64,000 nucleotides of DNA from NCBI RefSeq assembly GCF_003003125.1, contig NZ_PVTZ01000015.1, positions 1 through 64,000 on the forward strand, read 5' to 3'. Both the position numbers and the translations under genes were made by a program. Numbering within the stretch: position 1 is the stretch's first letter; each line of letters opens with the position of its first letter. The notes under the pieces were generated by a model. It did not search any database. It was not told the origin of the DNA and worked only from the letters and a program-made list of their open reading frames with translations. The stretch comes from Laceyella sediminis. GTDB lineage: Bacteria; Bacillota; Bacilli; Thermoactinomycetales; Thermoactinomycetaceae. Positions 51,168 through 59,807 of the stretch are shown in pieces.

Positions 51168-51206
51168 TTATGCTTGAGGTGGTTCGCCGTGGCCGCGAAG
51201 CTTCAT
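51168..51206 (-). CDS. 12-aa peptide coupled to the HTH-TPR regulator
   Basis: The regulator's stop and this ORF's start overlap as ATGA. AAAGGAGGGG sits inside the regulator's last codons, 7 nt before the ATG. The peptide is MKLRGHGEPPQA, then TAA, then a terminator. It has no signal sequence. The strong site and coupling suggest real translation; by analogy to RNPP regulators it could be the cognate peptide, though most known ones are exported as longer precursors. Confidence 0.6.
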   Translation of the reverse strand: MKLRGHGEPPQA

Positions 51207-52528
51207 GTCGAATCCCCTCCTTTCACATAATGTTCCACATAATACTGAAATACCCTATTTTTGTATTTCTCGTAGTTTTCATGATCTTCCCCTTCGCAAC
51301 ATTGGGCCAGCTTTACCAGAACCTCGGGTTCATTGGTTTTCAGCGCGTGGCGTTCAACAAGATGAAGGGCTTGTTGAAAGCATTCCCGCGCTTTATTCGT
51401 TCGCTTCTGCGACATGTAGCAATCTCCCAGCGCAGTGAGTGCAGTGCAGTATTTCAATGCGTCGTTGGTCCGTTGCCCGAGCTGAACGGCCTTTTCCAAA
51501 GCTTGTTGTGCGAGGGTGATTTTTTTTGACTCTAAGTATAGCACACCCAATTTGGTATAGGTAGATACCAAGATATTTTTTTTTCTGACTTTTTTCTCTA
51601 ATTTTAAAGCAGTCCGAAAACATATTTCCGCTTTGGAGGGTTCATTGGCGTTTTTGAAGCTTTCACCCAGAGCTGTCCATAATTCAAATGACCGATCCAC
51701 GTTTTGGTCCAAACGCGCCATGCGGATCGCTTTGGTGGCATATTCGACGGCTTTTTCATACAATTGTTGCTTGATGAGAAGCTGGGCATGCACTTCGTAC
51801 ATAATCAGCCGGATTTCCATGCTGTCGATCTTGCCGATGTCCGCCCACATCTCTTCCAAGGTGCGCATGGCTTCTTCATTGCGGTTTAGCTTTTCCAAAT
51901 AAATGGCCTTGGACATCTTTAGGATGTATATAATATAATCGCGGTCGCTGTCTGGGTCTGGATGGTAGGCTTCCAATCCTTTTTCAATGTATGCCAATGC
52001 TTGTTCCAAGTCGTTTTGATAGTAACAGCAACGGCCCAACTCGTTATAAGTGGAAGCTTTCAGGTTGGACGTTTCCAATTCAGGATGTTGGTTGATGATG
52101 CTGAGCGCTTTCAGATATTGGGCTTGGGCTTTCTTCCAGTGTCCTTTGCGGTCATTGTATTTGCCTTTCAAAAACAATTGCCAAGCCTGCAAAGGGTGGT
52201 CATTGTCGATTTCTAGCTTGCGAAGTTCTTCCAACCCTTCTTCTGGTCCCACCATGTCTATGTCATGTTCGATGGCAAATAACTTAAACTTCAGTTGTTC
52301 CTCGCCATCGCGTACATTTTCATACGATTCGGAGAGATGTTCAGGATCGAGGGACAGTTTGTTGCAAATGCGGATAATGACATCCTCACTCACAATTTCC
52401 CCTTTCTCCACTTTTCTGATGGCATGCAGTTTTAAGCAGTCATCCACCAAATCACTTTGTCGCAACCCGAGTTCTTTGCGTTTTTTCTTGATCAGCCGCG
52501 CGGCGTTTTCGTGATCAAGCGGTAACAA
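51203..52528 (-). CDS. HTH-TPR regulator (RNPP-like: Rap/NprR/PlcR/Rgg architecture)
   Basis: A 441-aa cytoplasmic regulator. Residues ~8-65 form an XRE-type helix-turn-helix (AARLIKKKRKELGLRQSDLVDD, then AIRKVEKGEIVSEDVIIRIC). The rest is a ladder of TPR-like helix pairs, for example SKAEICFRTALKLEKKVR, NKARECFQQALHLVERHAL and TYNELGRCCYYQNDLEQALAYIEKGL. This matches peptide-responsive NprR/PlcR-type proteins. TTG 52528 follows AGGAGG; longer in-frame N-termini lack a site. The coupled 12-codon ORF at its 3' end supports the RNPP reading. Confidence 0.85.
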   Translation of the reverse strand: MLPLDHENAARLIKKKRKELGLRQSDLVDDCLKLHAIRKVEKGEIVSEDVIIRICNKLSLDPEHLSESYENVRDGEEQLKFKLFAIEHDIDMVGPEEGLEELRKLEIDNDHPLQAWQLFLKGKYNDRKGHWKKAQAQYLKALSIINQHPELETSNLKASTYNELGRCCYYQNDLEQALAYIEKGLEAYHPDPDSDRDYIIYILKMSKAIYLEKLNRNEEAMRTLEEMWADIGKIDSMEIRLIMYEVHAQLLIKQQLYEKAVEYATKAIRMARLDQNVDRSFELWTALGESFKNANEPSKAEICFRTALKLEKKVRKKNILVSTYTKLGVLYLESKKITLAQQALEKAVQLGQRTNDALKYCTALTALGDCYMSQKRTNKARECFQQALHLVERHALKTNEPEVLVKLAQCCEGEDHENYEKYKNRVFQYYVEHYVKGGDST

Positions 52529-52802
52529 AAGCTTCACCTCCTGGTTTTTAAAAAAAATTATTTTGTTGATTAGGAGGAAAATCCCTTCCTTTTTATGCAA
52601 ATGTGCAACTTGCCAATGCATATGTTTGTCTAATCTGAGGGATATTTATTTAATTAGGCAAATATCTTCATAAACCCTGCCCTCATTTGTGATTTTTTAT
52701 TAATTTGCAAATTGTCTTAGAGATTTATAAACTGGTATCAGTAACAGTTTATTAATATGTGTGAGAAAAACAAAGAGAGAATATACCGGGAGGGTGTTTC
52801 AT

Positions 52803-53102
52803 ATGTTGAAGGTACAAGTAGAGGGTCAAATGGAAAAAGTCCAACCGTTTCTGTCGGATCTAAAACAGCGTTCACAGGTTGAATTACTGGAAAATCAGCC
52901 GATGGACAAGGAAAAAAGCCAGTGCGCGGATGTCAAGGTCACCTGCTATATTCATCATCATTCGCGGCGTTCCGTCAAAACCCTGCAACTTGAAACAGAA
53001 AACGGGCAAGTGATCCGTTTGCCGCTGATGGATTTGATCGAGGCAGAAGTGCAAGACGGTGTAAAAATCTTTGCTGGGCGTTCATTCGATATTTTTGGTT
53101 GA
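52803..53102 (+). CDS. DUF3970-like small protein, copy 2
   Basis: A 99-aa protein, paralogue of 23593-23901. Starts MLKVQVEGQMEKVQPFLSDL and ends GVKIFAGRSFDIFG. The N-terminal ~60 residues resemble DUF3970/YvzF; the C-terminal strand pair with LPLMDLIEAEV is shared only with its paralogue here. GGGAGGG precedes ATG 52803. Located between the divergent HTH-TPR regulator and a gap, so it may be the regulator's neighbour target; function unknown. Confidence 0.65.
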   Translation: MLKVQVEGQMEKVQPFLSDLKQRSQVELLENQPMDKEKSQCADVKVTCYIHHHSRRSVKTLQLETENGQVIRLPLMDLIEAEVQDGVKIFAGRSFDIFG

Positions 53103-53490
53103 TTTTTTAATAAGGCATTGATGTTTTATCATTTTGATTACTAGATTGCAAGGAACGCAAGAACGAACTCCACAAGCCATTCATCCATTCATCTCTGAAA
53201 CGTTTCCCCCTTTTACCACTGTTACTTCTATGATAGCGCGAAACGAAAAAATCCTTTGATATAAATCTTGGCAACGTATCCTCTAGCAGGTCCGACAAAA
53301 ACCGATGGGTTACATAGAGAAGATAATAGAATAGAGCGAATTGATGAGGACCTTTTCATAGGTCTTTTTTTATTTGATATAATGGAGGGGAGGGAGGTGC
53401 AGTCGCAAAAGTTGGCTGTGCTTTTTTGCGGTTTCATAACATCAAGGCGAAGAGGTGCGGCAATAGCGCGTGCGAAAGGATTGAGTCGCC
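53103..53490. other. Intergenic region with weak terminator
   Basis: A GACC/GGTC hairpin followed by TTTTTTT lies near 53348-53372. Between 53388 and 53498 an open frame follows a GGAGGGGAGGGAGG run but overlaps the next gene and looks spurious. Confidence 0.4.
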
Positions 53491-55038
53491 ATGGATGACG
53501 GGCAAGTGGTGAAGGGAATCGTCGACCCGTATTTTTTCCGGAGCGAGGTGCAGTTTTTTGGTGAGGTTTGGAGCTGCCAGTCGCCGGAAATTCATTTATT
53601 TTTAAAATATTTAAACGAGGGGTGCAAGGCTGAAGCTTGGCGTGCATTGACGAATTTAGTGGAACGGGGATATGGATTTTTAAATAAAATGGATGGGCCG
53701 TTCATATTGGTTTACTTTAACCGCCATCAGAGAAAAGGGTTTTTCTATCGCAGTTTTTTGTGCAAATCCCCTTTATATTATCGACGGCGGGGGCGGCAAT
53801 GGCTGTGGGGCATGGCGGTGCCCGATCTGCTTGAAGCAGGGCGTTCGGTGTTGGCGCAGGTGGATTCCGACCGGGTGCTTGATTCTTATTTGCACGGGGG
53901 CTTGCCGGAAACGGCTTCTTTCTACCGTGACATTCACCGCCTTCCCGCCGGGGGATTGGCCGAGTATGAAAATGAACGCATCCGGGTTCGTATGTTTGAC
54001 GTTCCTTCTCCGCAACCGCATCTGATGAAATGGCGTAGCGAAGATCTGATGTCTTACTTGCACGATGCGATGGTGAAACGGTTGCTCTGGCGTGAACCGG
54101 GGCGTCGGGAAGAGAAAATGGGCGTACTGCTTAGCGACGGCGAACAGGGGCCAGCTACCGTTTCCTTGTTGAAACCATTTTCCGGCCCGTTGGTAGCCTA
54201 TATGATCAATGAACAGGACACACAGCTTGCTTTTGCGCAAGCTCAGCGTATTTCACAATTGGCGGAAGTGCCTTGCGTTATTTTGGAATGGGAGGCCACT
54301 GCCAAGGCTAATCTGCCAGCGACATGGCTTCCATCTTTTCGTCTCGCGGCGTCACATCTTCATTATTGGCGAGAGCAATGCGTGCATGATCGGGTGACAC
54401 GGTTGTGTTATGATGCGGTTTTTGCCGCAAGTAGCGCGGAGGCGAGAAGGCCTGCGCTTTTTATTCACTGGGAACGGTGGCGAAACAACCAGCCGTGGTC
54501 GCAAGCATTGTTTCCCACTTTGACGCTGTTCAGCAAAAGAGCCAAAGAACAGTTGCTTGCGCGTGAGCTTGAGTTGCGTTCGCGCCATTCTCGCTTGTGG
54601 CCGATTCAAAGCTGGTTGAATGAGGAAGATGCTTTGTTTTACACCCCGTTTTGGCGGGAAGAAGGATTGCGCTTTTTGTATCCGGCTTTGAGTCGGGAAT
54701 GGTTGGAAGTGGCTATCTCCGTTCCAAAAAAGCATGCTTTGTCCTTACAGTTGTTGAGCGGATGGATGGGCCTTTCCGCTAATCTTCCCGCGCCGTTCGC
54801 CGGCCCTCCGGCCACGGTTGGCCGCAGGGGATGGGTTCCGCCATATCTGCGTGTTTGGACGGGCAAACAATGGTTGGAAGAGCATCCCCATTTGGTGGAG
54901 TGGCAATGGGTCGACCCGGATCAAGTCATGCGTCTGTGGACAGAGAGAGGGAATATGGCGACTTTATGGGAGGAAATGCGGTGGATGAAGCAGGTTGAAC
55001 AGTGGTTGGGCGGACTGGAACGGCTTACTGTTTCTTAA
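53491..55038 (+). CDS. Degenerate asparagine-synthetase-like protein
   Basis: A 515-aa protein with asparagine synthetase B layout: an N-terminal Ntn-amidotransferase-like half (MDGPFILVYFNRHQRKGFFYR, PLYYRRRGRQWLWG, DSYLHGGLPETASFYRDIHRLPAG) and a C-terminal synthetase half. Key sites are lost: no Cys2 nucleophile, and the PP-loop, normally SGGxDS, reads LLSDGEQGPA (214-223). It therefore should not make asparagine. Related branches act in lasso-peptide or other amide-forming pathways, but no precursor or protease partner is seen here. It lies directly upstream of the sporulenol-synthase-like gene, with which it may share a pathway. Confidence 0.7.
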   Translation: MDDGQVVKGIVDPYFFRSEVQFFGEVWSCQSPEIHLFLKYLNEGCKAEAWRALTNLVERGYGFLNKMDGPFILVYFNRHQRKGFFYRSFLCKSPLYYRRRGRQWLWGMAVPDLLEAGRSVLAQVDSDRVLDSYLHGGLPETASFYRDIHRLPAGGLAEYENERIRVRMFDVPSPQPHLMKWRSEDLMSYLHDAMVKRLLWREPGRREEKMGVLLSDGEQGPATVSLLKPFSGPLVAYMINEQDTQLAFAQAQRISQLAEVPCVILEWEATAKANLPATWLPSFRLAASHLHYWREQCVHDRVTRLCYDAVFAASSAEARRPALFIHWERWRNNQPWSQALFPTLTLFSKRAKEQLLARELELRSRHSRLWPIQSWLNEEDALFYTPFWREEGLRFLYPALSREWLEVAISVPKKHALSLQLLSGWMGLSANLPAPFAGPPATVGRRGWVPPYLRVWTGKQWLEEHPHLVEWQWVDPDQVMRLWTERGNMATLWEEMRWMKQVEQWLGGLERLTVS

Positions 55039-55053
55039 GCCGGGGTGACAAGA

Positions 55054-55086
55054 GGGGCAAGCGGTTTCCTTAACACAGCTTGCCCC
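55054..55086 (+). terminator. Hairpin between the two genes
   Basis: GGGGCAAGC pairs with GCTTGCCCC; no T run, so attenuation rather than full termination is possible. Confidence 0.5.
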
Positions 55087-55174
55087 AGAACCCCTTATAA
55101 GCGGAAGTGAGTGGTTTTTTCGCTTTCTGTGAATAAGTTAGAGAGGAGGGATGGTGGAAGAGGGGGGGAGGTTC

Positions 55175-57049
55175 GTGGTAGAACGGATCAGAGAACAAAG
55201 GGAGAGATTAAAAAGGCAATTGCTTGCCGCCCAGTCCGCGGACGGGAGTTGGAACTTTTGTTTTGAAAGCGGGCCGATGACCGATGCATATTATCTGTTG
55301 TTGCTAAAAGTGCTGGGGATGGAGGCAGACGGGTTACAACCGGCTTTGATTGAACGCCTGTTAGCCAACCAGACCGATGAGGGAACATGGAAAACCTATC
55401 CCGATGAGTCGGAGGGGAACGTGTCGGCGACATTGGAGGCGTGTTTGGCCCTTTTCTATACAGGAGCCAAAGATCCGAGCGATCCACGGATGAAGCGGGC
55501 GCGCCAGTTTTTGTTGGAGCAAGGCGGGCCGAGCCGTGCGGGGAGTCTGACCCGGGTGACGCTCAATTTGTTTGGTCACAAACCATGGGAGTTCAGGATG
55601 AGAGTGCCGGTGGAGTTTTTTTTGATGCCCCGCTGGAGTCCGATTCAATTTTTTGATTTGGTGGGTTACGCTCGAGTGCATGTAGCTCCGGTCATCCTGG
55701 CGGCGGATCGACGGTTTTCCGTCCAGTTGCCGGGGAAACAGGAGATTGATGAATGGTTGCCGCAAGCACCGTCTTTGCCAAGCGATCAAGCTCTGCTACC
55801 GGATGGGTGGAGTTTGGAAGTGGCGATGCGAGAGATTCGTCGACAAGCGGCGCTTCGGCGGGAGTTGCATGAAAAGGCGGTGCGATGGGGACGGGATTTT
55901 ATGTTGAGCCGAATCGAAGGGGACGGCACGCTGTACAGTTACCTATCCAGCACCTATCTGATGATTTTTGCGTTGTTGTCCTTGGGCTTTCCTAAACACC
56001 ATCCTGTCGTGCGACGCGCAATGGGAGGATTGGCTTCATTCGCTTGTTCGACACCGACTGGAACACATATTCAAGAAGCGACATCGACGGTGTGGGACAC
56101 GGCATTGGTGTTGCAAAGCCTGGGAATGGCCGGGCTTGAGCAAGGTAGCGATACGTGGCAACGCGGTGCCCGCTTTTTGTTGTCCATGCAACAGGATCGC
56201 CTCGGCGATTGGGCGCGTGACAATCCCGGTGTCCACCCGGGCGGGTGGGGATTTTCTCGTAGTAATACCATGAATCCCGATATTGACGACACTTTAGCAA
56301 GCCTAAGCGCTTTGTCTCCGTTGCGCGGAAAAGGAGCCGAGGGGGAAGCGTGGGAGCGCGGCTTGGCTTGGCTTTTGTCGATGCAAAATGATGATGGCGG
56401 TTGGTCGGCTTTTGAGAAGAATAAGGATAAACGGTGGTTGTCTCTGATTCCACTGAAAGAAGGGAAACAAGTGTGGGGAGATCCCTCTAGTGCAGACATA
56501 ACCGGACGAGTGTTGCGTTTTCTGGGCGAGCATGTCGGTTGGACGATTGACCGGCCCGAAGTGCGTCGTGCTTGGAGTTGGCTGTATCACCATCAGCGGT
56601 TGGACGGTTCATGGTTTGGCCGTTGGGGGATCGCTTATCTGTATGGCACGTGGGCGGCTTTGACTGGACTGGCGGCGGTGGGTGTGCCACGTCATCAGCC
56701 GATGATTAAAAAAGCGCTCAAATGGCTGGTATCTAAACAAAACGAAGATGGTGGCTGGGGAGAATCCTGCAAAAGCGATGTGAAACGGACTTACATCCGG
56801 TTGCCGCGATCAACCGTGGTGCAAACGGCATGGGCCCTTGATGCCTTGATCTCGTACCATGAACAGCCGACTCCGGTGATTGAGCGCGGAATGGCCTGTT
56901 TGCTGTCGCTGTTGGAACAGCCCAACTCATGGCAGTGGCGGTATCCGGTGGGAGCGGGGCTTGCGGGACAATTTTATGTGACGTACCATAGTTACCCCTT
57001 GATCTGGCCGTTGCAAACACTGACCCGGTATCTAAAAAAATGGGGCTGA
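55175..57049 (+). CDS. sqhC: Sporulenol synthase / squalene-hopene-cyclase family protein
   Basis: A ~624-aa class II terpene cyclase. The catalytic acid motif DIDDT occurs in NPDIDDTLASLSAL. Several QW repeats are visible (QSADGSWNFCFE, QNDDGGWSAFEK, QRLDGSWFGRWG, QNEDGGWGESCK). The N-terminal SWNFCFESGPMTDAYYLLLL and overall length resemble Bacillus SqhC, which cyclises tetraprenyl-beta-curcumene to sporulenol, more than true hopene synthases. Start is uncertain: GTG 55175 follows GGGGGGAGG; ATG 55151 lies right after AGGAGGG. A membrane-attached monotopic enzyme is expected. Its product would be a spore or membrane triterpenoid-like lipid. Confidence 0.85.
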   Translation: MVERIREQRERLKRQLLAAQSADGSWNFCFESGPMTDAYYLLLLKVLGMEADGLQPALIERLLANQTDEGTWKTYPDESEGNVSATLEACLALFYTGAKDPSDPRMKRARQFLLEQGGPSRAGSLTRVTLNLFGHKPWEFRMRVPVEFFLMPRWSPIQFFDLVGYARVHVAPVILAADRRFSVQLPGKQEIDEWLPQAPSLPSDQALLPDGWSLEVAMREIRRQAALRRELHEKAVRWGRDFMLSRIEGDGTLYSYLSSTYLMIFALLSLGFPKHHPVVRRAMGGLASFACSTPTGTHIQEATSTVWDTALVLQSLGMAGLEQGSDTWQRGARFLLSMQQDRLGDWARDNPGVHPGGWGFSRSNTMNPDIDDTLASLSALSPLRGKGAEGEAWERGLAWLLSMQNDDGGWSAFEKNKDKRWLSLIPLKEGKQVWGDPSSADITGRVLRFLGEHVGWTIDRPEVRRAWSWLYHHQRLDGSWFGRWGIAYLYGTWAALTGLAAVGVPRHQPMIKKALKWLVSKQNEDGGWGESCKSDVKRTYIRLPRSTVVQTAWALDALISYHEQPTPVIERGMACLLSLLEQPNSWQWRYPVGAGLAGQFYVTYHSYPLIWPLQTLTRYLKKWG

Positions 57050-57243
57050 CATTCGATTGAAAAGCGGGTGGGTGAACGAACAAAAACCATCCTTTCTCTC
57101 ACGGAGATGGATGGTTCAGGCTATATATAACCCTGTCAAAGGGTTTGATATGATTTGTGAGCGAAGTGATGAACGAACTGCCTCCCGATTTGCGGAGGTA
57201 GGCCTGACCATCCCTTTCGTTCGTAAAAGGCAGAAGGCTTCAG

Positions 57244-58086
57244 CTATTCTTCGCCTTTGATGACGATGCCGAGCAATCCCGGACCGGCATGCACGGACAA
57301 GGCGGGGCCGATGGAGCTGATGTGCAGATGGAGTATGTTCTCGTATTCCTGCAATTGTTTTTTTAACGCCTCCGCTTCTTGTTCGGCTTTGCTGTGCACG
57401 ATGGCGATGCTTGCTTTGGCCTGTTTGATCTGCTCAGTGATCGGCTCCAACATTTTCTTCAACGCTTGCTTTTTGCCGCGCGCCATGGTGAGCGGGGTGA
57501 GCTTCCCTTCGTGGTCAAAGGTGATGATTGGCTTGATGTTGAGCATGGAACCAAGTGCCGCGGCCACTTTGCCGATCCGTCCGCCTTTTTGCAGATACTC
57601 AAGTGAATCAACAATAAAGATGCCTTTAATACGCTCTTTCACTTCTTCCAAACGGTTCAGAATATCCTGGTAATGCCAATTTTCCTGGACGAGTTTGGCC
57701 GCTTCCAACACGAGGAAGCCGATGATCCAGGAAACGCCTTTGGAATCGATTACATCGATTTTCATGGAGTAATCATTAGCCATCAATCGGAAGGTATTGT
57801 ATGTGCCGCTTAAGCTGGGGGACACGGGGATGACGATACAATGGGTGAATCCGTCTTGCTCCAACTGTTGGAACAATCGGGCCATGTCTTCAGGCGAGGG
57901 CATGGAGGTGGTAGGGATTTCTTGGTCTAACCGTTCTACCACATCTTCAGGAGTAATGTCGATCCCATCGCGGTATTCGCCGTGCTGGTAAATGACGCGC
58001 AACGGAACGACGTGTATATTGAATTTTCTTGCAAATTCTATCGATAGATCTGCCGAACTATCCGTCACAACTGCGATTTTTTGCAT
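57244..58086 (-). CDS. DegV family fatty-acid-binding protein
   Basis: A 280-aa DegV protein (FakB-like). IAVVTDSSADLSIEFARK at the start, VVPLRVIYQHGEYRDGIDI, the SMPSPEDMARLFQQL segment with the fatty-acid-carboxylate Ser/Thr, VIPVSPSLSGTYNTFR, and DSKGVSWIIGFLVLEAA are all characteristic, as are EYLQKGGRIG and LNIKPIITFDHEG. Members present fatty acids to FakA kinase for phospholipid synthesis. The kinase is not in the window. AAAGGGGG precedes the ATG. Confidence 0.92.
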   Translation of the reverse strand: MQKIAVVTDSSADLSIEFARKFNIHVVPLRVIYQHGEYRDGIDITPEDVVERLDQEIPTTSMPSPEDMARLFQQLEQDGFTHCIVIPVSPSLSGTYNTFRLMANDYSMKIDVIDSKGVSWIIGFLVLEAAKLVQENWHYQDILNRLEEVKERIKGIFIVDSLEYLQKGGRIGKVAAALGSMLNIKPIITFDHEGKLTPLTMARGKKQALKKMLEPITEQIKQAKASIAIVHSKAEQEAEALKKQLQEYENILHLHISSIGPALSVHAGPGLLGIVIKGEE

Positions 58087-58222
58087 TAGAATCCCCCTTT
58101 TGGTACATCCAGTATACTTCTAGTTTAAGTGGTATGCAAGCGCGATAGAATGGTTTTATTATGAAATATATATTATTATATGCAAAAATAATAAAAATCG
58201 GAAACGATGGGGACAGCGGAAG

Positions 58223-58262
58223 AAGCCAAAGCGATCCCAATTCGAATCGCTTTGGCTTTTGC
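58223..58262. terminator. Bidirectional terminator
   Basis: AAGCCAAAGCGAT pairs with ATCGCTTTGGCTT; flanked by T/A-rich ends. Confidence 0.75.
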
Positions 58263-59558
58263 TTATTTCGTTGAGCCAATCTGTTTTGCGCGCGCCGCTT
58301 GTTTGAAGGCGGAGAGGGCAGCGTCTACATCCCCGTCGGCTGCAAAGCGTTGAAGCAATTGGTTCAAAGGAGTTAAAAACGCAGGGGGAACGGCCGATCC
58401 GTGAGCGAGGCTGGGGGAGAAATGATTCTGTTTGAAATCTTCCATGGCTTGTTTGCTGTAGGCGTCGTACTTTTTCATATCGGCATCCAAACGGGCGGGA
58501 ATCGATCCTTTGTGCAAATTGAGCGCGTCTTGCCCGTCGATCGACCCAGCCACTTCCAGGAACTTTTTGGTGGCGTCGGGGTGTTTGGCTCCTTTGGGCA
58601 GCCCGAAAGCATCCACGACAGCAACGAAGATTCCTCTGGTGTTGGGGGCGGTGGCAAAGCCGATCTCCTCATTTACTTTTAATTTTAGCTCGTGGGATAA
58701 ATACGCTTTGGCCCAATCGCCCATGACGGTCATCGCGGCTTCCCCTTTGCCTACCATCTGTACGGAAGCGCGCCAATCACGGGTGGCGTGATCGTGATTG
58801 ACGTAAGAAAGCATCTTTTTGTAAGTGTTGAAGGCTTGTTTGATACGGGGATCATCTAAGGGGATGTGACCGCTCCACAATTTATTGTAATCAATCGGAC
58901 CCAGGGTACCCACCAGGACGCATTCGAATAGCTGGGTGGCAGGCCAAGTCTCTTTGCTCCCCAAGGCCAAGGGTGTCACCCCTTTTTGCTTGAGCTGCTC
59001 AGCTGCCTCGAAGAAATCATCAAATGTTGTTGGTGGTTTCAATCCGTATCGGCTGAAAAGGGATGCGTTGTACCAAAGCACGTTGCTACGGTGGACATTG
59101 ACGGGAATAGCGTAGATATTGCCTTCTTTGCTGACCATTTGAACAAGGGAAGCAGGAAAGGTGTCGATCCAGCCCTGTTGAGTGAACAGCTCGTTAAGGG
59201 GCTCCAGTTTGCCAGCAGCCGCCAAGCCGGCGGTCAGCTCCGCCCCACCATGGACTTGAAAAGCATCAGGAGGATGATTGCTGTTTATGCGGGCAGCGAT
59301 CTTCGTTTGGAAACCGGTACCCGCACTTCCCGGTACCCCCGACTTGGTTACTTTGACATCGGGATGTTGCTGATTGAACACCTGCAACAAGGCGTTTAAG
59401 CTCGCTTCTTCGTGCGGTTCGGTCCACCAACTGTACAATTCCAATGCTTTCGACTGCTCAGGTGATTCTGGAGCAGAAGTGGCCGCCGGTTGGCTACAAG
59501 CTGTTAATACCAGTGTGAAAGCAACGAGAAGAGCAAGATTGAACTTCACCTTTCGCAA
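58263..59558 (-). CDS. ABC-transporter sugar-binding lipoprotein
   Basis: A 431-aa extracellular solute-binding protein, family 1. The lipobox LVLTAC is followed by a Ser/Pro/Glu-rich linker. ELYSWWTEPHEEASLNALL, NSNHPPDAFQVHGGAEL, GNIYAIPVNVHRSNVLWYNA, and GKGEAAMTVMGDWAKAYL are typical of glucose/mannose- or oligosaccharide-binding members. TTG 59558 follows GGAGGG. No permease or ATPase gene is adjacent in the window, so it is orphaned here; its partners may have been separated. Confidence 0.9.
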   Translation of the reverse strand: MRKVKFNLALLVAFTLVLTACSQPAATSAPESPEQSKALELYSWWTEPHEEASLNALLQVFNQQHPDVKVTKSGVPGSAGTGFQTKIAARINSNHPPDAFQVHGGAELTAGLAAAGKLEPLNELFTQQGWIDTFPASLVQMVSKEGNIYAIPVNVHRSNVLWYNASLFSRYGLKPPTTFDDFFEAAEQLKQKGVTPLALGSKETWPATQLFECVLVGTLGPIDYNKLWSGHIPLDDPRIKQAFNTYKKMLSYVNHDHATRDWRASVQMVGKGEAAMTVMGDWAKAYLSHELKLKVNEEIGFATAPNTRGIFVAVVDAFGLPKGAKHPDATKKFLEVAGSIDGQDALNLHKGSIPARLDADMKKYDAYSKQAMEDFKQNHFSPSLAHGSAVPPAFLTPLNQLLQRFAADGDVDAALSAFKQAARAKQIGSTK

Positions 59559-59807
59559 ATGAGCACCCTCCTTGTGCAGTTTACTGGAAAGTTTTTAATT
59601 ATCAAACTAGAATTATTATCTAATATTTCGGAATAAAAGTATATAGTTTTGTTGGTAGGAGCTGATCTGCCTTTGGTCTAAGTCGTGTCTAAATAAGTAT
59701 GTCTGGCAGCTTCCAACATCGTTTTCTCGTTCCTTGTTTGGCGCTGATATGGAAAAGATGTCTCCGCCGCCTTGCCTGCGTCAGCTTGCAAGATCATCAG
59801 ACACATT

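Noticed and set aside
53388-53498. Open frame starting MEGREVQSQKLAV before the Asn-synthetase-like gene
   Set aside because: Considered as a lasso-type precursor, but it overlaps the next start, lacks a leader/core pattern and no lasso protease gene is present.
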